A stretch of DNA of 64,000 bases from Astrothelium macrocarpum. Taxonomy: Eukaryota; Ascomycota; Dothideomycetes; Trypetheliales; Trypetheliaceae. Positions within the stretch are counted from its first letter, which is position 1. Every line of letters begins with the position of its first letter. The notes under the pieces were generated by a model. It was not told the origin of the DNA, did no database searches, and worked only from the letters and a program-made list of their open reading frames with translations. The position numbers were made by a program, and so were the translations under genes. Positions 11,601 through 23,612 of this stretch are shown here, piece by piece. The stretch lies in assembly GCA_021030915.1 (NCBI GenBank), contig JAGEMR010000063.1, forward strand, positions 1 through 64,000, given 5' to 3'.

Positions 11601-13433
11601 TTGATTTTGGGCTGTGGGGCTTGTCCTGCAGGCGGTGGTCCAGGGGGACCTTGGGCATTTGCTGCTCGTGGCAGCCGAGATCCTGCTCCAGAAGCACTCA
11701 TGATATTATTCACTGTCTGGTCTTGTACGCGCTGGACAGGAGGCTGAACAGCTGGAGCAGGTCCCCGTGCCACTCTTCTTTGTGCTTCATCTGATCCATC
11801 GCGTGGTATTGGCTGAGTTGAGGCAGCAGCAATACGATTTGCCTGCTCTGCGCTAGGTCTTCGATTGCCTTGAACTCGCTCGCCTGACGGAGTTTGCTGA
11901 ATCTGTTGATCATTTGGATATCTAATCTTGCCAGTGTCCAAGACGAAAGCCAGGCTAAGCTCGGCAGGATCCCTTGGCGCAGAGCTTGGTTCTCCAGCAA
12001 GGACGATGACTTGTTTCCCGTACGCTGTCATGCTATGACCCGATCGTGGAGAAGGAGACGGCCCCATATTTTGGAAGGTGTACCAACGTCGAGTTGAAAC
12101 TCGAAAGGCAGCTAGATCTCCGAGATCGGTTCCCTCTTCTGTACGACCACCAAAGATGTACATGACATCTCCGACGAGCGCGGCAGCATGTCCTTCACGA
12201 GCGGCAGGGATATAGCCAATACATTCTTGCTGTGCCCAAGAATTAGATCTCGGATCATAGGCCCAGACATCGTTGAACCAGTTGATGCCATCTGTCCCAC
12301 CGAAACTAAAGCATCAATTAGCTATAGGCGTCCTTTTGAGGAGAAACGACTTACAGATATAATTTCTCGTTCCATGTCACCATTGTGTGGTTAGTACGAG
12401 CGGCTGGTGCGAGTCCATCGGCCAAGCCACTCTCAGACGTGTTTGGGAGTAAGACTTCCCAACGGTTACTTGGGTTCTGTAGGTTGTTCAAGTCAAATGC
12501 AACAAGATCATTGTAAAAGAGACCTTCAACTTGACCACCAAAAATATAAATTTTGGAGCCCAAGATGTTGAGGGTGTGTCCATAACGACCAGGAGGCCGT
12601 GGTCCTGCCGGCAAGGCTCGCGACCATTGCTTTGTGGCTGCGATGCATCAGTAACTGTGAAAAAATGTACGGGCTTGGTGACGCACAGGTGTTTAGCAAA
12701 TACAGGGTATCATCCAATAGATCTCCGTCATCAAGTTTGGTGTCACCTCCGAAGACAATGAATGCATTGCCGACCAGCAAACTTGCGTGACCGACTCTTG
12801 GACCCGGACCTTCAGAAGTGGTTACTACAGGATAACATGCCATTGATGAAGTAAAGGCCTCGACCATCCATAAGTCTCCTTTTACTGTTGAGCCATTAAT
12901 CAAACCACCCATGAGGTATATGTTGCCATCTTTTGACGCATGAGCGTTGGCTGCGGCGCCATATCGAGGAAAAGGATTTTGAAGGTTATTGGTAAAATTC
13001 AAACGCCATTGCGACCAAGGGTATGGCGACTGATCTGGCGGAAAGCGCGTTGATGGGATGATGTTGCGATTCATAGGCTGCATGTATGGGTTAGTGAGAG
13101 ACGAGGGAAAGGCGTGTGTAGTAGGCCAGCAGCCGCCACCAGCTGAAGTTGATAAATTGTCAAACTCACATGTGGCTCTGAATCGGCTCGTTCTCTTTGT
13201 AATGCCTTTGACTCTGGACTCGGCGTGCCTGCATTACCACCAATGGAATTGAGCGAATTATTCACGCTGTTGCCAGGAGTGGGGGTGTTTTGCACGCTTC
13301 GACCGCGCTCGCCCGCATTAAAGCCATTTGCAACTGGAATCTGCGAGCCTGGTCCATCTGAAGAGGTGATATTACGAGTAGCAGGAGGTAAGCCAGTACC
13401 TTGGTTTTTCTTGGACTTGAACAGGAACGCCAT
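8642..13433 (-). CDS. Kelch-repeat cell-end polarity protein (Tea1/KelA/Kel1 type)
   Basis: Cell-polarity marker delivered on microtubule tips to growing cell ends, where it helps place the polarisome. Four exons (13433-13170, 13077-12687, 12637-12355, 12305-8642) join in frame for 1533 residues, close to the size of the Aspergillus and fission-yeast proteins. The N-terminus is Ser/Pro/Asn-rich (1-100). A six-bladed kelch propeller follows (about 105-400), with repeated GG and Y...W signatures such as PRYGAAANA...NIYLMGG, PRVGHASLLV...FIVFGG, RYGHTLNI...KIYIFGG and EGHAAALVG...MYIFGG. Residues about 420-700 are disordered, and about 700-1430 form a long heptad-rich coiled coil. The short first intron separates the leader from the propeller. 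The 3' 700 bp is strongly GC-biased. It is divergent from Kog1/raptor across a 1.6-kb gap. Confidence 0.93.
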
Positions 13434-15013
13434 GGCGACCGCGGCCGCTCACAAAAAGGACTACAAGCGAACAAGCCAGTGCATGGATTCGAGGACAGAC
13501 AGTGGATAAGATGACGTCGAGTACCTTGTATGCGATGGAAGCAGCAAGTTGAAAGCGCAATTGAGGCGGTTGCGCTGAGGCTCAGCGGCAGGAAGTGTCG
13601 CAGGTGAGGATGAGGGAGCGTTGAAACAGGTTGGCCAGAGGGAAACAACAAGCAAGCAAGCAAGCGAACGACTCAACAGAGCATCCAGCCAGGGTCGAGT
13701 GCGACAGCGAGAGAAGGGTAGAGATGGGAAGAGGAGGATGAGAATAGGTTAGTCAGTAGTGTGGAGTAGAAAGCAGTAGCAGTAGGGGATTCCGTGAAGG
13801 CGCACTGGTACAAACTCCTCCGTACAGCCGCTATCCAAGTTTGCCCTTCTTAACACCCCCCAATTATTTTTGAGCTGCAGGCCAACCAATGCACCCACCA
13901 CACCTTATTTTGAGCTTCCAACTGCCAACCTTTTGATGACTGGCTCTCCCTTTGTCCGCCCTCCGATGGCTCTTCCGACTGTGGTGACTTTGCCACTTGC
14001 CTTTTCTCAGCTGAGAGCGTTTTGGTGAGCATTCATTATTTCCCCGCCACTGACTACTGTTGGCTGGAATCCTACTCGTCTTCTGCACAAAGCGATTGTT
14101 TCATACGACAAACAGACTATGTCTTGCTCAAAGAAGAGGCAATCAAGCAGGTTATGCAGCTTTTTTGACGTCTAGGCCATTGCCTTGCCTCTTGGCCTTG
14201 CACATACATATCACCCCTGAATTCATCCTTGGCCAACTCGACTGAGATCTGCACTAGCGGAAGGATCTAGCTTCAATGGCGCAAGCCTGGCCTGTCTAGC
14301 GACTCCAGTCTGGCTGAATGCTTGGTACGGAGGTACTCCTCCAGACCACATGGAATTCAATCATGTCGTGTTACATGTTCGGTAGCAGCCGAACTCTGCT
14401 CGTCTTTCTAGAACAAAGAGACTCGAGCAGCAAGTGGTAAACCCTAAATTTCGCTTCCACATACACGTGTTCCCAGTACTTTTCTGTGTTCCCAATGTGG
14501 CTGGGATGCCATGTTACCCTACATATGCACTGTCGCTTTGCCATTGAACGCCTTCCAGCACACGATATAATAGCAGCATTAAGTAGAACAACACGAAAGC
14601 ATCAATTTTCTGCTGCTGGGATTGAACATTCGAATGACTCAAAAGGTGTTTTGGCCTGATTCGGTAGCATCTATATACGCCAACGGAAGATGCCGTCATA
14701 TGGCTTTCCTCACCGAGTGTCGTATCACCGTTGCCTTGCAGCTTTCCCTCTGTCCCCAGCTTCAAGTACGATTATAAGCGGGCATCGCGGCACTGTTCTG
14801 CCATGTCTCCTTGGCTGTCGATGACCGCTGCCTTTGCATCGGCACGTCTTTGCGGCTTTGCCAGGTGATTGTGCAAGCTCTTCTGGCCTGCTCTACAATC
14901 GATTAATCAATACTTCAAACCAAGCAGGACCTCCTCCATTTCCCGTTTGTTGAAACTGAAACTCTAGTCGATGAGATCCGAGCGCTCTGTCTGCAGCCGA
15001 CGTCTTTTACAAC
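13434..15013. promoter_or_regulatory. Shared divergent promoter region, kelch protein / Kog1
   Basis: About 1.58 kb between two start codons that point away from each other, so both promoters lie here. Short tandem AAGC units occur near 13650-13666. No conserved operator could be named by eye, and no supported gene is present; the small frames in it have no domains. Confidence 0.55.
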
Positions 15014-18000
15014 ATGCAGGCCAACGGGTCGCAACGAGTCGGCACTCACCCGGTACTACCTCTGTCCTCTAATCGCGAAGAAGTCGCAGAACGATCCACC
15101 CCACCACGCTCAAATACAACGCCGCGTCCCAAGTTTTCTCTCGACTCAAACTCCCCAGACAACGAGTCTTCGCCGGAGCTTCGAGTAAATGGAGCAGGTC
15201 CAGACAAGAGGAGGCCACTGCCTTTATTACGCGCAAAAACGGACCTCGGCCCCCGTCGTGAGTCTCGAAATGGAAGTGACGATGGCACACTGCATGGCGA
15301 TGAAGACTACAATATGCGCCACGGATGGGAGTCTCAGTTTCGCTCGGACGAACACCTCACTTTCTTGACGCAGGTACCACATCCTCCACCTTTTGCTCCC
15401 CGAATAATGCGCTGCTTCTAACAAGCTTGATAAGAATTTCTACATGTATTTCACTGACAAACGACACGAAACGGGCGGAATCCCCAAAGATCCTAATGCC
15501 TCCACCAAGGTCCATGACTGGCGTATGAAGGACAGATTGAAGACCGTTTCCGCAGCCTTAGAGCTTTGCCTTAACATTGGTGTCGATCCACCGGACGTAA
15601 TAAAAACAAACCCGTGCGCAAGGCTAGAGTGCTGGGTAGACCCAACAAGTCCAAATGGAGCTCCAGGTCACCAACCGATCAATCAGATTGGCAAGAACCT
15701 GCAAGCGCAGTATGAACAGCTCAGTATGCGTACCCGGTATAAGGTACTGGCAGACCCTACTGTGGAGGACACCAAAAAATATTGTTGCACGTTGCGGAAA
15801 AGCGCCAAAGACGAACGGATTTTGTTCCACTACAACGGTCATGGTGTTCCCAAACCAACACCATCAGGCGAAATATGGGTTTTTAATAGAAATTACACAC
15901 AGTACATTCCCATTTCACTCTTTGACCTTCAGGCATGGCTTGGCGCACCGAGCTTGTTCGTTTATGATTGCTCGGATGCCGGCCTCATCATTGAGAATTT
16001 TAACAAATTCGTTGAAAAGCATGAACTAGAAAATGCTGAGCACAGACGGAGGGATCCTGATGCCCAATCTCTAAACTACGCCGACTGTATACATCTTGCT
16101 GCGTGCAGAAAAAAGGAGACTCTACCAACGAATCCAGATCTTCCCGCCGATGTCTTCACATCATGTCTCACGACACCCATCGAAATGGCTGTTCGATTCT
16201 TCATACTCCAAAATCCTCTTCCAAGTGGAATCACACTGTCCGATGCGCAAAATATACCAGGCAGAGTTTCTGAGCGCAGAACACCTATTGGAGAATTGAA
16301 TTGGATTTTCACCGCCATCACTGACACTATCGCATGGAACACGCTGTCCAAACCACTGTTCAGGAAACTGTTTCGTCAAGACCTGATGGTGGCAGCATTA
16401 TTTCGAAATTTCTTGCTCGCGCAACGCATTATGCGAGTCTACCACTGTCACCCTCAAAGCTATCCCGAAATACCGCAGACTCACAATCATCCACTTTGGC
16501 AAAGCTGGGATTTGGCTGTTGAGATGATATTACAGCAGCTACCGGATCTAATTGCGAATGAAAAGCGCGAGATTGAATACGAATACATACACTCGTCGTT
16601 CTTTTCTGAGCAACTCACCGCTTTTGAGGTCTACCTTGGTCAAGGTGCAGCTGAACACAAAGTACCCGAGCAGCTTCCCATTGTATTGCAAGTGCTATTG
16701 AGCCAAGTTCACCGCTTGCGTGCTCTGGTCTTGCTTAGCAAATTTCTCGATCTCGGTCCATGGGCAGTTAATCTTGCCCTTAGTATCGGCATCTTTCCTT
16801 ATGTTCTCAAGCTTCTGCAATCACAAGCAATCGAGCTGAAGCCAGTCATGGTCTTTATCTGGGCTCGTATACTTGCCGTAGATCAAAGCTGTCAGACGGA
16901 CTTGCTGAAAGATAATGGGTACCAATATTTCATTAGCATCCTAAATCCACAAACGGCATTGCCTGTCAACAACGCTGGAGAGCATCGAGCCATGTGTGCC
17001 TTTATTGTGGCCATGTTTTGCAAAGACTTTCCACAAGGCCAGGTCGTGTCCTCAAGTCCAGAATTGATGGACAGTCTTTTGTATCATATTGCAGATGATG
17101 AAAACCCTTTACTCAGGCAGTGGTCTTGCCTGTGTTTGAGCATGCTGTGGGTCAATTACTCGGACGCCAAATGGGTGGGAATACGTGCGTCAGCTCACCA
17201 GCGGCTCTGTGAGAGAGCAATCGACCCTGTTGCAGACGTCAGAGCCGCCATGCTGCATGCACTAACAGCCTTCATTGGCATCCCAGATCTCACGGATCAA
17301 GTTGCTCAAATTGAAGAATTTATTGCGTCTTGGCTGCTTGTCATGGCTGCAGATGGGAACACTATGGTTCGCAGGGAGCTTTTGGTATTCTTTTCTACTT
17401 TCGTAAATAGATACAAGGCAAGATTTTTAGTTACAGCATATGAACATATGGTGGAAGAAGTCGAATTGTCCTCGCAAGGCAAGACCAGAGAATACTTGGA
17501 TGCAGGCCTGGATTACAATACTCGGCCACATAACAAGTCATTGAATGGTGATGCAGCGGTCGAGACCAAATCCATATCTCAGAATAGCGTCTACTCCGCA
17601 ATGTGGAAGCAAATCCTCAGCATGTCCGCGGATCCTCAACCTGATATAGCACAGAATGCTGATATCATTGTCGATAATGTCATGTTCACCCTCCTCGATT
17701 CACCGCTTGGGCCCCAAGCTGAGATTATCATGGACGAAAAGGTCCAAAGTCATACGCAACCAGGGACAGTGCAAAGCAGTGTATTAACTGGTACAACTTT
17801 ACAGCATTCACAGCCAAATACACGGCCTTCAACTCCTCCGTCCCCGGTCAAGCCAGAGGGCTACTGGACATCAGGTTTAAAGCGTACTGCAAGTGTTGCA
17901 GCATCCCTCAGAAATCTGGCCTTTGGCTCGTCATCTGTTCAGACATCTCCCGAGAAATCCCAATCCCTGCGAGGACCATTACCCGACCGAACGATAGGGC

Positions 18001-19401
18001 CACGATCACGACTTCCCAGCGAATGGAGTCGGCCGCCCGACGAAAATGATCGCCATGCTATTCTATCATACTTTCCGGCCAAGTTTCCGTCCCCGCGCTA
18101 CTTTAAGCCTCGAGATCAATCGTCAGAGCCTGAAATACCTCTTAAGAGCATGTTCTTTGAGTGGTCAGTAGAGTACTTTCGTGAGCCACAGATGAAGGCG
18201 TGCGAGGCCGATGAGCCAGGAAGCGTGGATTATAACCAGCGATTATGGCGTCGAAACCGGAATGACCGAATCATTGACGAGACACAGCCGCTTAAGGAGC
18301 AAGCGGGAAGTAGCAGGTGGAACAATTCGTGTGGATTCTTCAGCAACGGCACACAACCGATGAAAATGTACTTTCATCAGTTCGAAGACCATCTCATCAT
18401 TACGGATGATCGAGATAGCGTATGGTTCGTAACATTCCACGACTTACCTGACTCTCCATTCAGACTAACGCAATTACTTTTTCCCCAGTGTATGGGACTG
18501 GCAAACCGAACGCCGCCTCAATCGCTTCTCCAACGGCAACCCATCCGGCTCGCGCATCACCGACGTCCGCCTAATCAACGAAGACGACCAAGCCCTCCTC
18601 ATGACGGGCGCGTCAGACGGCATCATCAAAATCTTCCGCGACTACGACACCCCCCGGCGCGCCGAGCTCGTCTCCGCCTTCCGCGCCCTCACCGACCTCG
18701 TCCCCTCCACCCGCAACGCGGGCCTCGTCTTCGACTGGCAGCAAGGCCGGGGCACACTTCTCGTCGCAGGGGACGTCAAGGTAATCCGCGTATGGAACGC
18801 GGGCACGGAAATCTGCACCAACGACATCCCCGCACGCTCGGGGTCGTGCGTCACCTCGCTCACCGTCGACCAGATGGAGGGCGACGTGTTCATCGCGGGC
18901 TTCGGCGACGGCGCGGTGCGCGTCTACGACCAGCGCTGCCGCCCCGCCGAGGCGCTCGTGCGCGTCTGGAAGGAGCACCGGCAGTGGGTCACCAACGTCG
19001 CGCTGCAGCGCGGCGGCACGCGCGAGCTCGTCAGCGGCTGCCGCGGCGGCGAGGTCAAGCTCTGGGACATTCGCAATGAGAAGAGCATTCGCACGATTCG
19101 CGCGACGCCGACGGGCACGACGCTGCGCACGCTGAGCGTGCATGAGCATGCGCCCGTGCTGGCGACGGGGTCGGAGCAACAGACGGTGAGCGTGTGGAAT
19201 ACGGGGACCGGGGAGTTGTTGAGTAGTTGTCAGCCGCATTTGTCGTTTTTGCACCAGGCAAGGGGTACGGCGATTGCGGCGACGACATTCCATCCGCATC
19301 GCATGATGTTGGCGTGCTCGGCGGTGAATGACTCACATGTGAATCTGTTTCGGTGTAATGCGAAGAAGGAGCATGCGGTAGAGACGGTAATGGCGTTTTA
19401 G
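15014..19401 (+). CDS. KOG1: TORC1 scaffold subunit raptor/Kog1/Mip1
   Basis: Scaffold of TOR complex 1 that presents substrates to the TOR kinase and couples nutrient state to growth. Three exons (15014-15373, 15435-18424, 18489-19401) give 1420 residues. The N-terminal RNC domain begins at YMYFTDKRHETGG (about 124) and includes the caspase-like HYNGHGVPKPT (His252/His256) and VYDCSDAG (Cys299) segments that define raptor. HEAT-type helices follow (about 400-800), then a low-complexity linker, then a C-terminal WD40 propeller (about 1040-1415) with SVWDW-like, VRVYDQR and VKLWDIR strands. The second intron uses the donor GTTCGT at 18425; this yields DDRDSVCVWDW across the junction, whereas a nearby GTATGG would shift frame. 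The last exon is far more GC-rich than the rest and carries a long antisense frame that is a shadow. Confidence 0.95.
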
Positions 19402-21018
19402 ATGATGATGGTGGTGGTGGTGGTGGTGGTGGTGGTGGCGATGGTGAAGGAAGGTAGTGTGTTGTATTGACCGAGTGTACTTGATACTTTTACTCCGCGG
19501 CGTTCCGGATATAATCTACGGAGCTTGGGAGTGATGGGGTTTCATTGGGAGGAAACGCGTTTGTGTAGCGGGGGCAAGCATTCATTGCATGTCATGGCGT
19601 GCCAATCAATGAGGCATCAAGCATGGTTTGAGTTGGGCTAGCATTCTCTGGTTCTGACCTACTTCCATTCCCAAACTAGGGTGTCGTATGTATTTTGCGA
19701 TAATACGGACTAATATTTATCCAAGGAGCACTTTCATAACGAGTATTGTGAAGCTTACCGTACCGGATATTAGGGAGCATAGTCAAGGGAGATGATGCAT
19801 AATGAAACCTGGAGTTCCCAATAGTAAGGGGTGAATTTTCAGGGAGAATTAGGTTTACACAATGAGCATAAAGAAGGTAAATCACAGGAGCATTTATGCA
19901 CGTTTCGCCATGTCTGGCACAATCAATCAGATCAGATACTCAAGCGCTGTGTGACGTGGAGGGTCCTTCCATCCATGGCCCAAACAACGACGCAGGCCAT
20001 GCTCAAGGTTCATGGCTCGCGTGCAGATCAGGGAATCAGCGGACGAGGCGTGGACCCAGTATACACCAACAAGTGACGATGGAGGCGGCGATCAGAGATC
20101 GAGATGGCCTTCGATGGACACGCCCAAGCCCAAAAGGCATCGGAGGCCAGGCCGAGGCCACCAACGGAACACCCGCGCCCTTTAGGAGCACCCAAAGATA
20201 GCATTGCACATTAAATAACGGTGGTAAAATTGGCTTTAATCAGAGTTATGTGGGTTATTTGGGCCTTTTGGGTTTTCATTACGCCCAACAGCTGCCAGTT
20301 CGGGATTGGGCTGCAAAGCTGGAACAGAGGGTGAACAGTTGCATCCATCCTCGTATCTCCTGCTTGCTTGTTTGCCTCCTCCACTCCGCTGCCACCCACT
20401 CGCTGGCTGTCTGTCTCTCCCTCCCTCCCTTCATCCTGCACTCCCGCAGTCCCCACCTTCTCATTCGCCTTGACGGCCTGACTGACTGTCTGACCCTTTT
20501 TGCTCCTGCTCAGAGCTCAAACGACGTTCGAGACCTGCTGCATCTTTGTGTATTGTGTCGGCCCATCTGCACGCGGTCGGCATCCCACGGTCGGCTTTTT
20601 CGCCCGAAGACAGCTTAGCAGCCTGGTGCGTGACCTGCTGCCTCACTCACCCATCTATTCATTCACACACCGGTCCCCCCCCACACCTTCACAACCTACA
20701 TTAATCACGAGTGTGCTTGCTCCAGCATCAGCCTCCTTTGCTGTGTTGTTCGACTGATCTGTGTTCATCCTCCCTCTCTTTCTCGCTTCTCTTTTGTCCG
20801 GGGCCTGCTCACACCGCCTCCCTCCTCCCTCCCTTTGTGACAAAGCACCGACCTTTTCTAACCTCAGCCTGACCTAGCAGCTTCCTCCCTTTCCACCTCC
20901 ACCAACCCACTTGCCCATTCCATTTGCATGCATCTTCCTATACTCGACAATCGAGTCGATTGAATCAACCTCGTCTTGCAATACTCTCCGGCCGCTCCGA
21001 CGGGTCTGAAAAATCAGA
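19402..21018. other. Intergenic: GGT microsatellite and pyrimidine-rich CK1 leader
   Basis: About 1.6 kb. A (GAT)/(GGT) microsatellite of about 40 bp starts directly after the Kog1 stop (19402-19443), in the presumed 3' untranslated region. From about 20380 to 20950 the plus strand is very rich in C and T with stacked CCTCC blocks, typical of promoters and long leaders of highly expressed fungal genes, and leads into the casein kinase start. No coding region is supported. Confidence 0.6.
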
Positions 21019-22451
21019 ATGGCCACCATGGTACGTACTGGACTGCACAGCCTTGGTTGCTTTCTTTCATTCCGTCTCGCATTCTATCTGCCAAATACTC
21101 ATACTTGTAATAGGATCTCCGCGTCGGCAACAAGTATCGGATTGGTCGTAAGATTGGAAGTGGTAGCTTTGGTGATATTTACCTTGGTAAGAACGACTCG
21201 TGTTGAATTTTTTACGTATTCACGCTGTGTCACTAACAATAACACAAACAGGCACTAACATCATCTCGGGCGAAGAGATTGCCATCAAACTCGAAAGCGT
21301 CAAAGCCAAACATCCTCAACTTGAATATGAAGCTCGTGTCTACAAATCCCTCGCCGGTGGTGTCGGTATACCCTTTGTCCGCTGGTTCGGCACCGAATGT
21401 GACTACAATGCCATGGTTTTGGACTTGCTTGGACCCAGTCTGGAAGATTTGTTCAACTTTTGCAACCGCAAATTCTCCTTGAAGACGGTCCTCCTCCTTG
21501 CCGACCAGCTCATCTCCCGCATTGAATACATCCATGCCAAATCCTTCATTCACCGTGACATCAAGCCTGACAACTTTCTTATGGGTATTGGAAAACGCGG
21601 TAACCAGGTCAATGTGATTGACTTTGGTCTCGCTAAGAAATACCGGGACCCCAAGACCCACTTCCACATTCCATACCGTGAGAACAAGAACTTGACGGGT
21701 ACGGCGCGTTATGCTAGCATCAACACTCACTTGGGTGTTGAGCAATCCCGTCGTGATGATATGGAATCCCTTGGATACGTTATGCTTTATTTCTGTCGTG
21801 GCTCCCTCCCTTGGCAAGGACTCAAGGCCGCTACCAAGAAACAGAAATATGACCGCATCATGGAGAAGAAGATGACCACTCCGACCGAAGTTCTCTGCCG
21901 TGGCTTCCCTAATGAATTTGCCATCTATTTGAATTACACCAGGTCCCTCAGGTTCGACGACAAACCGGACTACTCCTATCTCCGCAAGATCTTCCGCGAT
22001 CTCTTTGTCCGTGAAGGCTTCCAGTACGACTATGTCTTTGATTGGACCGTGTACAAATACCAAAAGAACGCACAGGCCATCGCCCAGGCTGCAGGAAACC
22101 AGGCCAACGCGGAAGACTCGGACGACAAGGCTGGCCGTACCCGTCATGCCACTGCAGGAGGTACAGCTGGTGGTCCCAGCGGAGGCACCGTCAACGACAA
22201 ACGCCGTGGTCCCGTCAATGCGCGCCAAGAAGGCACCGGAATGTGAGTTTCTTACTTGATCTGTTCCGACATCGTTCTTCGTTCTTTTTTGTAAGCCCTC
22301 TCCTCTCCTCTGCGTTTAGTGTGCAAAACGACGCTTGGCGCCGGGGGGGAATGCAGTGGACATTTGAAAGCTGATTAGTGCGTGCGTCACGTTTTACAGG
22401 CAACTGCGTTCGTCGAAGCGTGGGGGTGACTACGGAAATTCTAGCTACTGA
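21019..22451 (+). CDS. Casein kinase I (Hrr25/Hhp1/CK1-delta type)
   Basis: Ser/Thr kinase acting in DNA-damage response, vesicle traffic, circadian and morphogenetic control. Exons 21019-21030, 21114-21186, 21252-22242 and 22400-22451 join to 375 residues. The first exon is only 12 bp (MATM), a feature easily missed. The kinase domain spans about 8-280: P-loop GRKIGSGSFGDIYLG, catalytic loop IHRDIKPDNFL, DFGLAKKYRD, and the CK1-specific SIN motif (RYASINTHLG) in place of the usual APE. The tail is Gln/Ala/Gly-rich and, after the last intron, ends in QLRSSKRGGDYGNSSY, matching the type of ending known in fungal CK1. No C-terminal prenylation or palmitoylation CC motif is present, so this is the nuclear/cytosolic class, not Yck-type. 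Confidence 0.96.
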
Positions 22452-23011
22452 TCGAAACGTCTCGTTACTGCAGCCGCTGATCGAACTGTAATCCATCTTG
22501 ATTGGGACGCTTCTCTCGGTTCAAGCAATCTCAGTGTTTGCAAGTCGACTTTGCTCTGCAGTTTTCCAATCTTCAATCGACACTTGGGAAATGCGGCTTC
22601 GCCGTTCAACGTATGCTTTTTATTTCGGTACGAACGGCGAATGTCCCCCTTGATCCCCTCTATCGAACTTCCATTGACGATTTCATCTCTCTTCTTGGCT
22701 CTCGGTGTCGAACGTCCTGGAGAGACCATGCTCATCAAATTTAAGAATGCTTCGGAATCTCTTGAGACCCCACGAGCGAGCATCGTCTTTTTTGTCGACT
22801 TGTTCTCCTTGACGGATTCCATGAGGTTGCGTGGGTTGCTCATTATTGATTTGCAGGACAGGATTAGGCAATCTTCGCAACAAGCTAGGTCGATGTGGCT
22901 GTAGTTAATGCTGAATGGCTTTAGCCAAGAAGCATGTAAAACTACAGTAGACTTTGAGAGACGGTCGAAAACTTTCGGTGGATTTCCAAATTGCATCCTA
23001 TCACATTCCAT
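22445..23011 (-). CDS. Hypothetical antisense frame overlapping CK1 tail (weak)
   Basis: An uninterrupted ATG-initiated frame of 188 codons whose last bases overlap the casein kinase stop on the other strand. The product would be basic, Lys/Arg/Ser-rich and without any domain or membrane segment I recognise. It could be a real small gene, but its position over the CK1 3' untranslated region and its lack of family resemblance make a chance frame more likely. Two in-frame internal methionines (near 22994 and 22838) are alternative starts. Listed because it is the longest frame in a 1.1-kb gap. Confidence 0.2.
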   Translation of the reverse strand: MECDRMQFGNPPKVFDRLSKSTVVLHASWLKPFSINYSHIDLACCEDCLILSCKSIMSNPRNLMESVKENKSTKKTMLARGVSRDSEAFLNLMSMVSPGRSTPRAKKRDEIVNGSSIEGIKGDIRRSYRNKKHTLNGEAAFPKCRLKIGKLQSKVDLQTLRLLEPREASQSRWITVRSAAAVTRRFDQ

Positions 23012-23612
23012 TCAACAACACTAATCTCATTACTCCCCCCTCCCCCTTGCACCTTGCTTTTTTGCTGGTTTCCCTTTGCTATTGTGGATTTGAGAGCACA
23101 CCAATAGGCATGTTAGGCCTGCGTCTGGGGAGGTTTTTTAAGGTGATGACGCCACCTGGGGATGATATACTGATGATTGAACTAAATTGCATTCATATTA
23201 CGGAAGTGGGACTAAGTCGGGAAACACAATGAGGGCCGGATGGTTGAGGGAATAGAGAGAATGCTAGATGGGGAAATGGAATTTGAGGTTTCAGAAGGGA
23301 ATGGTACCATTCGGAGGACTTGTTAGGAACCGACTTGACCCACTCCGTAATAACTTAGATTGAATTGAAATGGATTGCCTCGGCTTATTATGCGTTTTCA
23401 TTTGAACTTGTCGTCCTAATCGGCCAAAATGTGCTTCACGGCAATGTAAAGCTTCTCTATTACATGCCAAGCTCGAGGTCCGGCTTAACATCGGCAAAAT
23501 CTATATCGAATTCTAAAAATTCAAATCCCATGGCGAAGCAAAAACACCATCGCACCACACGGTCACGGTAACTTTGCCTTCGTCTTCCTGGTCAGGCAAA
23601 CCGGATAGGGTG
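22452..23612. other. Intergenic between CK1 and Rsm22
   Basis: About 1.1 kb holding the CK1 3' end and the Rsm22 promoter. Apart from the weak antisense frame listed separately, only short frames are seen. No repeat or RNA gene recognised. Confidence 0.5.

Noticed and set aside
18420..18489. Apparent frameshift between the Kog1 body and its WD40 exon
   Set aside because: Resolved by donor GTTCGT at 18425, which joins in phase and restores DSVCVWDW; the gene is intact.
18613..19299. 228-codon minus-strand frame inside Kog1
   Set aside because: Arg/Ala-rich shadow of the GC-rich WD40 exon; no domain, and the plus strand has clear WD40 motifs.
19402..19443. GGT/GAT microsatellite as a coding extension of Kog1
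   Set aside because: Lies after the stop codon that ends the WD40 propeller at its expected place.
21233..22228. 331-codon minus-strand frame opposite casein kinase I
   Set aside because: Mirror of a strongly biased kinase exon; composition follows from codon bias and it has no family signature.
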